This document shows, piece by piece, positions 33,470-45,409 of a stretch of DNA of 64,000 nt. The number at the start of each line of letters is the position of its first letter. The stretch's first letter is position 1. Made by a program: the position numbers and the translations under genes. The stretch spans positions 10,540,001 to 10,604,000 of the forward strand of contig NC_079889.1 in NCBI RefSeq assembly GCF_029227915.1. The letters are read 5' to 3'. The notes beneath the pieces are model-generated. The model searched no databases. It saw only the letters and a list, made by a program, of their open reading frames with translations, and was not told where the DNA came from. Origin of the DNA: Hydractinia symbiolongicarpus (lineage: Eukaryota > Cnidaria > Hydrozoa > Anthoathecata > Hydractiniidae).

Positions 33470-36130
33470 GTTGTGATCAACACACACAGCAATGTGAAGA
33501 TAAAAACACGCGTTTGCACCAACAAATATGGGAAGGGCAACAAAAACTCGCCTTCTCGTACTCGAGCTCGCATTGTCACCAACTTGTATGTAATATGAAA
33601 GTATCTCGCTATTACTCCGATTTTTTATGATAAGTGATAAAAATGCTTTTTATACAATTTTTATGACAAATTACGCGCTTTTTCAATAGAGCATCCTGAA
33701 ATTGATAAAAAACAGCTTATTGCATCATTTTTCCCATTTCAAGGTACAGTATTTTTATTTTTATGATTATCATAAAAATCAAAGACGTACTTAAAAATTG
33801 TTGTATTTTCCGTTTTTCTAACATACTCAATCAGAAATTTTTTACATTCCATAATAGTTCAACTCAGCTCGTTGAAATTAATTAAATATGCGGATTTCTT
33901 CTTATTCTTTGCAAAAACGCTTTTTTACCCAGCCACGGACTAAAATCATTCACCTCTTAAACATTACTTTTTTATCGGCTGCAAATCTTCTAAAATGAGG
34001 AATTTTCCTTTCGTAGATTGAATGGTTGTCCTTTGCCGACATTTATTAATGTTTCTTATTATTATTATTATCGTCGGTTGCAAATCAAGCTACAATAAAA
34101 ATGTTTTCCTGACGTGGCTGCCCCGTTGGTCTATTCTCACTTTTCTTACTGTTATTATTAGCGTCAGTTGCAAATCGTTCCTGAAGTAACAATTTTCCTT
34201 TTGTAGCTTAATTACCAGGACAATTCCCAATTTTATCATTATTATTATTGTCGGTTGCAAGGCTATCCTACAATAACTAGTTTTCCCTTTGCTGCTCAAT
34301 TTGTAGGACAAATCTCACTTTTCTTCTTCTTATTATGGTCGGTTCTAAATCGTTCCCACAGTAAAGAATTTTTCTTCCGTAGCTCGATTGGTAGGACTAT
34401 TTCAACATTATGGTTGTATGGGGCTGCTTTTACAAATCGAAGGATGAAACAAGTTGATCAGCACACATAGCAAATCAAAGGTAAAAAAACACGCATTTGC
34501 ACCAACATATATGAGAAAGGTAAAAAAAACTCGCCTTTTCACACGCAACTATTGCCATAGCTCGCATTATCACCAACTTGTATGTAATGTGGTAAAATCT
34601 GGCATCATAAAACTTTTATGGCAGAGTACGCGCTTCTTAAGTAAAACATGCGAAAATTAAAGAAACACGATGATTATCATTAATTTAAAGACGTACTAAA
34701 ATATTATTTTAAAATCTGTCTGATTCTCAGACACTTATCACAAACATGTATGTAATGTGGAAATATCTCACTAATACTTCGATTTTTCATGATATCGGAT
34801 TAAAAATGCTTTTTCATAATTTTTATGACAAAATACGCGCTTTATCCGAAAATTGATAAAGTACAGCTTATTTGCATAGTATTTCTTATTTTAAAGCACA
34901 GTATTTTTTTTTATGATTATCATGAAAATGAAAACATGCTCAAAAATTATTGAATTTTCTGTCTTAATTTCTCCATGCTCGGCTATTCTACTGCAATTGC
35001 AAGAAATTTTTACATTTCATTATTCTTGGTGGCAATACGTGATAAAACTGCTAATATCGTATAGTTTAACTCGGCTTGTTGAATTTGAATTAAAATTTCA
35101 TTACTGTCATGGAATTCGTCGTAAATGGAGAATTTTTCCTTTTTCGTTGAATACGTTATTTTATCTAGCGACGGGGCTAAAATCATTCACTTGTCAAACA
35201 TCATTACCATAGGTTGCAAATCGTTCCTACAATTTGAACTTCCATTTCCGTAGATCGATTGGTTGTCATTTGCCGATATTTCTTATTATTTCTTCTTATT
35301 ATTATTATTGTCGGTTGCAAATCGTTCCCGAAACAACAATTTTCCTTTTGTAGCTTAATTTGTAGCACAATTGTCAATTTTATTAATATTACCATGATTG
35401 GTTGCAAATCTATTCTACAATAACAAATTTTCCTTTTGCAGCTCCATTAGTAGGACAACTCTTACTTTGCTTATTATTATTATGGTTGGTTGTAAATCGT
35501 CCCCACAATAAGGAAATTTTTTCCTTGTAATTAATTATTTATGGTTCTTTTTTACAAATCGTAGCACGAAACAAGAATCAACACATATGTAGCAAAAAAT
35601 AAAACAAAAACACGCATTAGCACCAACATATATGTGCAAATTAAAAAAACTCGCCTTTTCACACGCGACTAGTGCCCTAGCTCGCATTGTCACCAACTTG
35701 TATGTCATGTGGAAATGTCTCGCAATTTCCACCGATGTTCAAAATATGTGAGTAAAAATGTTTTTTATCGCATCTTTACGACAAAATACGCATAAAACCA
35801 CCAAAAATTGATAAAAAACAGCTTATTGCATCATTTTTCCCATTTCAAGGTACAGTATTTTCTTTTTTTCTGATTATTATGAAAATTAAGGACGTGGTTA
35901 AATATTATTGTATTTTCTGACTTAATCCTTGTATGTTCGTTTATTACACTGCAATTGCGAGAAATTTTTACATTTCATATTTTTTGGTGACAATGCGTGC
36001 TAATACGGTATAGTTTAATTGTGAGCTATTGAAATTGGTTAAAAATGTACTACTGTCAAGGATGTTGGCGTAAAAACGTATTTTTTTTCCTTGTTCGTTG
36101 AAATACACTATTTATCTAACCACGAGTCGA
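33470..36130. repeat. Nested tandem repeat, about 1.1-kb higher-order unit
   Basis: A block containing acacgcNtttgcaccaacata, actcgcctt and ctcgcattNtcaccaacttg recurs near 33480, 34470 and 35590, followed each time by a block with tacgcgctt and ttgataaaNNacagcttatt-like segments. Between these lie arrays of 75-92-base minisatellite units. Their core is ttattattattgtcggttgcaaatcg, then tccttttgtagct and ttNgtaggacaa. Units are clearest at 34054-34407 and 35201-35520. It is a two-level satellite with no coding capacity. Confidence 0.7.
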
Positions 36131-36389
36131 AATCCCTTCATTATGAATCTACTATTGATAAAATTGGGAATAAAAAGGTCGCAATTGTCCTACAAAAAAC
36201 AGCCAAACAATGCTATGGAATACACCTTTCCCGAATTTATATTTTGTAAAATATTGCGTGCATGAAAACGAGGCAAATCTTGGTAAACATTATTCGCGTT
36301 CATATAAACATGAAGGAAGACAATACTATGAGAGATATTTTGCTTAAAATAATTGAGGAAAATATAGATTTAGTCTTCGATGAAACTCA

Positions 36390-36979
36390 AGAAAAAGCGT
36401 GAGGGAAAACATGGAGGGAATGCCACCGTTCACGATAAAAGAAATTGAAATGCATCGACAAAATAGTGGTAAACAGCACGGTGTGGCAATTATTAACACT
36501 TAGGAGCGTGGCAGAAAGTTTAGGGATGAATTATACATATCTGCTGATAGCATTTTCACATCAACAACTACATTTGCTCCAAGTAAAAACAGAATTTTTA
36601 AAGACTTAGTTATGGTCAGCCCTGTAAAAAGTAATGCTGACAAAAAGGTATCCATCTAACGTTATATGATCCTAGAATTAATGATAGTTTGTGTAACATA
36701 AATCCAAGAATATTAAAACTGCAAGAAGATATGCTTATGGTTGACAAACGGGTTGGTTTTACTCATTGTATTAACAGTACACGAAAAAGAAAAAACAACA
36801 TTAAATATGCGAACTTTCTTGTTCGATCTACATTGTCACACCAACTACTACCATTAGAACATAACATCAAGATTGTTACTAATAATAATATATCAAATAC
36901 TTCAAATAAATCAAAACATAACGAAACACAACCCTATGAGTTTATTGATGTAAATCCTGTATTAATCCCAAAAGACTGA
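36390..36979 (+). pseudogene. Decayed SWIM/YqaJ-type protein fragment
   Basis: Reading with at least one stop and one frameshift gives FTIKEIEMHRQNSGKQHGVA, then RGRKFRDELYISADSIFTST, then LYDPRINDSLCNINPRILKL. The order resembles SWIM-zinc-finger/YqaJ-nuclease-like proteins that are abundant in cnidarian genomes, but the Cys/His core is missing here. The open part at 36689-36979 ends at TGA. Assignment is from pattern memory only. Confidence 0.45.
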
Positions 36980-37038
36980 TGTAAATTAAATCAACATTAC
37001 ACACACCTAGCTGTTCAGTAAAGTCGTTTATATTATCA

Positions 37039-37598
37039 TCAATTAGGTTTTCTTTTAACATTGAATTCCTCAGTTTTGATAGTTTCTAATTCATCAGGAG
37101 TAAAAAAACCAGGTTGTTCTTCAGTGATCCCAGCAGAATCAGATAAAGAACTTTCAGATGTGCTTTTAGAATCTGTTTCGACTACTACTGGAAGGGCTCT
37201 TTCTTTGGACTTTTCCTTTTTTGTGTTGTATTTGTTTGAACGTAAATATATTTGGCACAGAGCCATTGATTAATGTTTTCCGTTCACAACCAAAACCTAA
37301 TTTTACACAGTGTACTTCAAAGTGGACTTCGCATACTTTTGTGTTCTTGTTTACTGTGAACACACCACACCTCCTCTTCTACGATATTATGAAATGATAC
37401 TTACCCATTGTTTTCTCAAACTTGGATCCGATGGAAATGAAAACATTCCAATGCCTGGTTAGCTCTGTGTTTATTACGAGTAAAACTTATGCATAACGGT
37501 ACGCAACAAAAGTTACCAGGTCGAGAGGTCGATATACCTGGATAGATTAAATTATGATAAATTTCTTGCTGACTTTTCTGATTGCTACTCGCCATCAC
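37039..37598 (-). pseudogene. THAP zinc-finger gene fragment
   Basis: Two pieces make a THAP (C2CH) DNA-binding domain. The upstream piece (to 37598) has FCCVPLCISFTRNKHR and ECFHFHRI, then slips by one base before SLRKQW at a GTAAGT donor near 37405. The downstream piece (below about 37363) has VCEVHF and GSVPNIF, the end of the fold, followed by an acidic Ser/Glu-rich tail to a stop at 37039. The frameshift before the donor makes it a pseudogene or a sequencing error. THAP domains typically belong to P- and Kolobok-type transposases or genes derived from them. Confidence 0.6.
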
Positions 37599-39119
37599 AA
37601 ATACATATTCTTCTTTTACAAGACAAGTATGTTTTTAAATACATTAAAAGTAGTTTCGTTAAGAAAAACCTGCAATCCTTTAGAAAAATACACAATAAAA
37701 GATCATTCACAACGCATAAAAGTATCACACTCACCAGCTGTATTTTTAATGTTTACAAAGTTTACTAAGAAGTGCCTCGTTTTCATGCCGATGATGTAAA
37801 CGATAATTTAAATTCGGGAAAGGTGTATTATGGTATTTGATAACAACAATAGTACGGTAGACGTTAAGCCTTAGTATCTTTTCACTGCAAGAAGCGAGCA
37901 TCTAAGGTGAATCAGTTGCTTAGAAATTACCGAATTTACTGTTTCTGTTAGTAGTAAAGTTAAAGTAGTAAACTCACAAATTAAAAAGTATGCGCTGACG
38001 TCAATGTAACATTTAGATTTTATCCCTCTCCATCCCTGGCCGTCAAATTGAAAGATTATTTTATGGAAAAATTTGCGCCACTTGCAACGCCAGTACATTA
38101 AAGAATATATACCTCTTTTCTTGTACACTTTTTAATTTGTGAGTTATTCCTTAATTTCCTATTCCATTGTTTAATGATCTTCTGTTAAACTATATGTAAC
38201 AATTAGCTGCGAGAGGCGCTTGTGATACGGTATAATATGAATTCAACGCATTTATGTTGGGAACTTTTACGGGCGGAAATTTTTCGCGAGAAAAACTACA
38301 ACAAATCTTATTATGTAATATATTTATTCTTTGAAATAAAAATCCGTCACAGAACTTCTGAAGTTTTCTTCTTTGTAGTTTATAAAAATTCCGATAATTT
38401 TATACGAATATAATCTAAGTAAGTATCAAATTTTTGTTTAATGGACTTCAAATTTTTCAAACTTTAGGTTCTTAGATTTTTTTATTAAATATAAAAAGAC
38501 TTTTATATACCATGTTAAATATATCATATGATGCACTTCTGCTTTATTTCCAACCATTGCTATCAGAAACTGCACGGCTAACCACAACCAAATTTTATGA
38601 CGCGGATTAAAGAAGAAGGGTCGAGCAAAAAAGAAGACAGTCGAGGTTATAAGTCCGCGGATTTTTTTGTACAACAAGGGCAATAAAAAATTTAACATAT
38701 AATCTTTTAAAGATAAATGTTTTTGTCCGTCGCTTTTAAAGAAATACCTGTTGAAATAGATTTAGCTTTTTTTCGGTACAGAAAAGTGTGTGTTTGCGCT
38801 AACTCACGTCAGAAAATTACCTCCAATTAGCGCACCTGCTTAAAGCAAAAGAAACGCCAGATAGGAACTAAGCTTTGGAATAAATGCTTAATTTCAAAAA
38901 TTATACCCAGAAGCAATAACTCCAGCCTTTAGATATTAGACCCACTCATACTTTAAACTAGGCACCCTTTATATAACACTGCATGAAATTACATGTGCTT
39001 CTGTATTCCGCGCAACGATAAACCTTACGTTTTTCTTTTCTCGATAGCATCTAAAATAAAGTTCAGCATTTCTAAAATCCCTCCTCACATTAACAGGTAT
39101 TTGCTCTTTTTAACCTGAA

Positions 39120-41079
39120 GCGAGATCCACCATATCCAGCAGACGCGAATTTCGTTCTTTGTGGTATGCATTTCACGGCCGAATGTTTTAAACACGATCT
39201 CAAGGTATTTCTTGCACTTCTTAAATTTTTCTTGACTTCTTTTCACATTATTTTGTTTGTAAATAAGCTTGTTGCGAAACTTTATTCAACTTTTGATCTT
39301 TTCGTCCATGCATAACCAGGGGGTAAAAATACATTCCCTAGTAGCCGAGCTTCTTTTTAAGGATGCTATTACGCAAACTGTTGATGTCTTCATGATTAAC
39401 AAAGAAGTTAGCTGTGCTACACCAATGCTAACAAAGCGCACTATGGTTCCTGCTGTGTTACGCAATTCAATGTCTACTCAGATGAGTCCAACTTTGTCTT
39501 CGACGAACACGCAAACTGTTATATTAACTCGACATGCTAGCGTTTTCACAGTCAACCTTATTGCAAAAGATGGAGATAAAATTGGAGATTGCTCTCCATT
39601 TTGCGCAAGTGAAAAAAAGATCGCTCTGATCCAGATGTATCTTTCAATGGCAGTAGCGATGTTGATACGGTCGATAGTACTGCTCATATAGCGGATAGTG
39701 ATGTTGATGAGCAAGATGTCGATGTTAGGGAAGGTGCGTACCTTGCAGTCGATTGCACCTTCAACAATGTTTCTACTGTACATTGAAATGCTTAAGTCGC
39801 TCTTCAAATTCTGGTTTGAATGCGGTGAGAAAGCTATAGTAGCTTTCTCACCGCATTCAAACCAGAATTCAAACCAAAAAACATATAACTAAGGGTAGTA
39901 TGCTTATTGTGAAATTGATTTGCGCCGGTAACCACGAAGTGACTTGGAGATCACAACCTTACTTAAATCGAATTGCGGAAAGAACGGTAAGGCTGTCTGC
40001 TGGAATATTGTTCAACGGGTTAACATTTCAAGATGTGAAAGAAGCATTTGAAAGTGCCAATGTTAACTTTATAAGTAAGTCGCAGTTCCATGAACTTCAA
40101 CGAAGATTTTTATTCCCGGCCATAAATAGCATTTTTACGCATTATCAGGAAGCCACACTTGTTAGACTAGTTGCGTTTGAGGGTGTCGATTTATTTGGAG
40201 ATGGTCGCTGTGACTCACCTGGATTTAATGCTAAATATGATACATACAGCCTCATGGACGCCATGACAAATGAGGTGGTGAACTTTTTTATTTCACGCGT
40301 TCGTTTAGCAGGAAACTCGGCACGCATGAAAAAACATGGACTTGTTGAGTGCTTGGAATTTATCTACGAGGCTGGCGTAATAGTGGACACACTAGTTACT
40401 CACAGACATAGCCAGATACGAAAGTTTATGCGCGCCGAACATGAAAATATATCGCATCAGTTTGATGTGTGGCACATGACAAAAATTATCAAAAAAAAGA
40501 TTTTGTAATGGCAGAGTTTACTCTGTCATATCCATGGGGTACATTATTGGGTAAATACGCTATATCATAAGTGTGGTCATGAAGAACTTACCCTGCTACA
40601 GCGAGCTTAGAAGAAGTGGTTAACCAAAGAAAGCCCTGCTTACATCGAACGATTTAAATACGTAGCTGATTTCAAGCACACTGGACAGCTCGAGGTTTAC
40701 CATTCTCTGTTCAACAAGTACTGTCCCAATGGCTTAGCAAACTCGTACGCTGGGATTGTTGCTGGGACGCAACTAGCTGTGCTTGACCACAACTCAGGTT
40801 TAGAACGACAACAAGCCATACTATATCTGATGGTTGAAGTTCAAAGTTTCTTTCATTAAAATTACGAAGGAGTGGGTAGCAAAAAAAGTAATGGATCCGA
40901 AAGAAAATATTTACCAAGACGACTTGATGAAGGAAGTGTTCAAGTGAAGTGTTGATTTGGTTCAAAAAATCAAAGTTCCTAAATTTTTTAAGTTACCTGA
41001 AACACACAGAAATATTGGATTAGAAATAAATCCTGGGAAGGAAGTTGTTGTCTCGAATATTCGTTCAAGATTTACCTAA
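39120..41079 (+). pseudogene. Decayed THAP/DDE transposase, probably Kolobok superfamily
   Basis: An exon at 39120-39204 carries the second half of a THAP finger (LCGMHFTAECFKHDLK) with a GT donor. A linker frame follows at about 39305-39650, then an acidic frame, then the 202-codon open block 39900-40508 with RNase H-like catalytic context: FGDGRCDSPGFNAKYDTYSL and ISHQFDVWHMTK. The expected second acidic residue before RHSQI is His (THRH). The C-terminal part continues to a stop at 41077-41079 (PETHRNIGLEINPGKEVVVS) with several stops and frame changes. A 30-bp foldback interrupts it at 39807-39869. It cannot make an active transposase. Confidence 0.7.
39807..39869. repeat. Perfect 30-bp palindrome with a 3-base loop
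   Basis: The arms 39807-39836 and 39840-39869 are exact reverse complements around tag. It sits inside the decayed transposase, where it replaces expected coding sequence. Confidence 0.92.
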
Positions 41080-41648
41080 AAGTAACCCCCTGATTTATAA
41101 ATGATATTTAGCATGACATCAAGAAACGCTTATTTTACAATTCCGGGTGACATTTTTTATATTTTAAAAACATATTGTAAAAATTTCATTCATCATCTTT
41201 ACAATTATACATGTTCTTATATATTTTATTTATCCAAATCCATTCCTGATTCTGTGTATGACACGTATATCCCATCGGGCTGCGGTTATTCGTTATGGAT
41301 TATCAACACAACACATAAAGGCTTTCGATAAGCCCAAGTCTTCCATACACCCACCATATATATTATTTATAAGCAGCAATCCGATATGATTTGTTGCAAA
41401 TTTCATGGCGAATCCCTCTCATGTTGTGCTGTTCCTAACACGGGTTCCGGCAAACAAACCATTTCGAATTTATCTGAATCTGTAACACACGTATGACCTA
41501 AGCGAAAAAAGATAAAAGATTTTTAAAAAGGCGTACCCCCGTGTGTAAATAAACAACGTTTAGCTTTCTAAAACTTTGTTGTGACAGAACAGAAAGTGAT
41601 TGATGTAGCAAACAAGGAAGTAAAATACACGATAAGAAGATATTTTAA

Positions 41649-41954
41649 TCAATATAAACCTTGAAAATGATCTTCCGGAATATCATTATTATCACGACAA
41701 CATAAACTTTCCGTTTCAGTGACCATAGTTTTCCACTTTTTGAACTGGCACCACTTAACATTTCTAACACGATTTCCAGCTTCAACCCTAACCCTAACCC
41801 TAACAGTTTTAGCACTAACGTTGTTTTGAGAACCTTTTAAATCTGCAGCCACTTCACTTTGACTCCTTTGTTGTTCGAACATGAAAGGAGATAAACCAAA
41901 TTCTTCATCTTCATTAAATTCAACATCGCTTACATCAGAAGAGGAAGATGACAT
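41649..41954 (-). pseudogene. P2X7-tail-like (P2RX7_C-type) zinc-binding fragment
   Basis: A 101-codon frame has an acidic Ser-rich start (MSSSSSDVSDVEFNEDEEFG) and ends with VKWCQFKKWKTMVTETESLC then C. The spacing matches the C-terminal ballast domain of P2X7-like proteins, which also occurs in many cnidarian mobile-element-linked genes. Two expected Cys are Phe and Trp here, so metal binding is doubtful. No receptor part is present. The RVRVRV stretch comes from telomere-like repeats in the DNA. Confidence 0.5.
41784..41804. repeat. Interstitial telomere-like repeat, (CCCTAA)3
   Basis: Three consecutive aaccct units followed by aac. The motif is that of animal telomeres (TTAGGG on the minus strand), and it lies within the P2X7-tail-like frame. 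Confidence 0.85.
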
Positions 41955-42551
41955 AACTACTTCAAGATAAGTTTGCTACCGCAAGAAAGTAACACGCTGA
42001 ATGTTGTTGTCACGAATGACGTCAGAAGAATATTAGTGTCCAGACAACTCGTTGCGGAAAAATACCATGAAGCGAAAGTAGAAATGATGTGAGGCAAAAT
42101 TGCTTTTTTCATGGCTTTTAGAACCTTGTAGCTGAAAATATTTTTTTCCCTGTTATACAGACATGTAATATTATGATTTTAAAAGTTTTGAAAATTTACC
42201 GGACTTCCCCTTTAATGCTGAAATTGCAGAGACTGCGAAAAGCGCATTTTCCACTCTACATTTGAAATTTCAGAGATTTTCATTCGTCAGGCGAAGCTGT
42301 TTTACCAATGCGACATATGGCCAAAAAATTTAACAGCTTTGTAGCTAGCGCATTTTGTTGCAGTTTAAAATATACTTCGTCACTGGCAACTCTATTTACT
42401 TTGCGTTATCTGCACCAACCTTATCTTAGCTACACTACAAATAAGCCTTTTTCAACATCTATTTCCATTCCGCAAATTACATAGCCAAAGTAAATATATT
42501 ATATGGAAACGAGATTAGTTTAGACACAATTTCAAATTATCAGCGAAACAG

Positions 42552-42622
42552 CAAACTCGTCACCAGGCCCCTTTGTCTCTTTTTTAATAAAAAAAGAGAC
42601 AAAAGGCGCTGGGACGAGTTTG
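42552..42622. repeat. Foldback (MITE-like) element, 71 bp
   Basis: caaactcgtcaccagg...ctttgtctctttttt on the left pairs with aaaaaagagacaaaagg...gggacgagtttg on the right. The arms are about 33 bp, nearly perfect, around a few A/T bases. Confidence 0.75.
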
Positions 42623-45158
42623 AGCGAAGTTTGTCCACATTCCTTATTTTTCAAATAAACCTGTCAAGTGCGCAAATTGTGAATGTTAAAATGTTTATTA
42701 TAAGAAATAGAAAATATGAAGTGTTTGGCCGTAACTCGCAGTTAAGGCACCTAACGAATAAAAATATTTACGAATATACTTCTGTTATTCTTATAAGAAA
42801 CATGTCATCAGGGAGTTTTTTTTTTAACTCAGGTACAAAAAGATATTTGAAAAAGGTATTTTGAATGCTTTTGTTTATTCATAACAATAGTGTTTACAAC
42901 ACGCAAAAAATAAATATTCAACTATCTAAATATATTTTATAAAATTAAATATTTATTTAAATATATTTAACAAAAAATAATTGAACTACGTATATATATT
43001 TTTCAAATTCTCTCACACGTCAAAAATCACAAAACTACAAGTAGGGTTGTCTTTACCGGGTTTAAATTCATGCTTAAACTGAATAAAAATCAGCATAGCA
43101 TTTTCTTCGTGTATACACATTGCTTCAGGGATTCCACTTATAATATATAATTGAAACAAAAAAGAACTAATATGTAAAAAGGAAAGGTATAAAATCACAC
43201 TGTATTGTTTGCAAGAACCCCAAAAAAGAACTTCACTTTTCGCTTTTTATATAACTTTATCTGAATATCCTTGGCTCGTTTTATCAAGGAAAGCTTCTTC
43301 TTTATTTATTTATTTGTTTATTTATTTATTTATTTATTTATTGGGACTGTTATTTGGATTGAATTTTGCACTAATCTCAATTATAAAAACAGATACAATG
43401 CGTATTCAATTTGAACGATAAAAAAAACTAAATTTAAAAATTCTTTTCCTTGATTGGAATTGTATGTCGGTTGAAATGTCACTTGTCATGGATAGCTAGA
43501 AAAAAACGAAAACATGTTACTATTACAGATAAAGTACGGACCGAGATGTAACCCATCACCCAATGTTTTAAATAACAAACTCAATTCAATCTTTCTTAAT
43601 TTTATCTCACATATGTACATGGTATTAAATAAAGGGAAGAAAATGTTGGCGGAAGACACTTTGTGGTTCAGCTTTACCGCAAAAAAAACTTTAGCAGTTT
43701 AGCGAAATTAAAATTTTTGCAGCAAAAAAATTTTTGTAGTTTTACGAAATTAGAATTTTTGGCGCAAAAACTTTCGCAGCATTACAAAAATTTTCATCTA
43801 TTTCCTAGTTTTTATACATTTTATCTTCTAGCAGCCAAATTCTTAGACGACATTTCTAATTAGCACATTTCGCGGGAATAAACTTTCGCGCTTCACGATT
43901 GACTTTACTTTTTGCGGGCATTTGCGAATTTTCTAATAACCGCTAAAACTTAAACTTTCTTCCTAAAACACTTTCTTCCCTTAAAGTATTTAAAAAAGCA
44001 GAAGTTTTTCTTTTCTTGTCTCCTTCTCTTTCATTGTTTTGGTTAACAGTCAAACTTAAATCTGAATTGACAATTTTTTTACTCCCGGAATGAAACAGAA
44101 TGACAGTCAAACTTCAGCGAAACTTTAATATTATTAATATATTACCAATCTTTGCAATTCTCACAGGATTTCGCTTAGAATAATTCGCAAAATAGCTTAG
44201 TGAAACTAGAAGTGTAATTTAATCTCGCGTACCTTGTGGTTTTGTGATCTCTTCTCTCTTCAAACCGTCATCACCATAAAAATCTTCTAGGAGTTTTTGA
44301 ATGGCTAGAAAAAAAGGCAATTTTACAGAACGCATATCAATTTGTAGTCAATTAAACAGTCAACTATTTAGTGCAAAAATATTGGATAACCCTAAAAATG
44401 CAAGCATCTTAAAAGAACAGACTGTAAAACAATTAATACTTATTCGCTAACAACAAACCTAAAATTCAACATTCGTTATTTTTTAAAAAAATGAAAATAG
44501 TTAACTAAAACATGTTCACATTTTCCTTATATTTTAAAGACCAGCTATTCCTTACTTTTATCCTGACATGTTGGCGATATTTCAAAAACTCCCGATTTTA
44601 CTGATAGAGTTAACATGAATTTAGACTCTGTTGGCTTGAGATACGGACGTCAAGAAATATATTCACCAACTCAAAAATGTCAAGAAAGAAATGCTGTTTC
44701 TGTCAGTAGTAGCGTCGTTATGTCATTTGGGTTGTCGCATTGAATATTTTCAAAAAATAACGAAGTAAGAATCATATTTTGTGGCGACGATAATAAAAAA
44801 TTAATGTTGTTTTTTCAAAATTCGGCGAATTCTGCGACGTACAGAGCTTTAATATTTCGCGAAATGTCAATCTGTTTTAATCTTTTACATTTCTACAGAC
44901 GTTGCAAAGGTAACATTCGAATGTTATCACTTTCCCTATCTGAATGGGACCATATTCGATTTTCCGTTAAAACAGGCGTAAAATTAGTGTTGTGTTAGTG
45001 CTTGTGTATTTGGTTTAAAAACATTAAAAACGTTTTAGGAGTGGATCGCACATATTTCTTCAAAATCTATTTTGTCAAGTCCTATACTTTAGTTTCCAGT
45101 TTTTAATGTCCTATAATTGAACCTACTTCCTTTCTGAATCGACAGTCGGAAATTAAAG
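42623..45158. other. Intergenic stretch, no supported gene
   Basis: AT-rich sequence with a (TTTA)n tract at 43301-43342. Runs such as gcgaaatt/agcaaaaa near 43680-43900 give short spurious frames. Nothing with a domain was seen. Confidence 0.55.
43301..43342. repeat. (TTTA)n microsatellite
   Basis: About ten tandem ttta units with one g interruption. Confidence 0.9.
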
Positions 45159-45409
45159 TCAACAGTCACGTGTCTTACTGTTAATTTCTTTCTCATCCGT
45201 CTGTATGCTGTCATCGTCAATATACCTGTGCTTTTTTCCACTGAATGACTTGATGATCGGCTTGTTCAGCTGGACACAATTTCTCGTTTTAGGATTACAC
45301 GCTGACGCAGGAATGCACCCTGGTGGGCATTTGCCATTACATTTTGGACACATACCCGTCTCGCCGACAGGGGTTTCACCACCCGGTGCACCTGTTGGTT
45401 CTGGACTTC
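45159..45409 (-). CDS. C-terminal Cys-containing exon of the VWA gene
   Basis: Last exon, 83 codons to TGA. A cluster of six to seven Cys (MCPKCNGKCPPGCIPASAC) is followed by a charged tail with a basic GKKHRY patch and a final TRDC. The Cys spacing could form a small disulfide knot or crosslinking site. It does not fit the minicollagen Cys pattern. Confidence 0.8.

Larger units (their letters stand above)
36211..37835. mobile_element. DNA-transposon-like segment bounded by ~62-bp inverted repeats
   Basis: 36211-36274 and 37774-37835 are diverged inverted copies, sharing tacacctttcccgaattta and catgaaaacgaggc. They enclose a plus-strand SWIM-type fragment and a minus-strand THAP fragment, tail to tail. 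The true outer ends may extend a few tens of bases further. No target-site duplication could be fixed by eye. Confidence 0.6.

Noticed and set aside
39478-39807. 109-codon minus-strand frame
   Set aside because: Antisense of the decayed transposase linker region.
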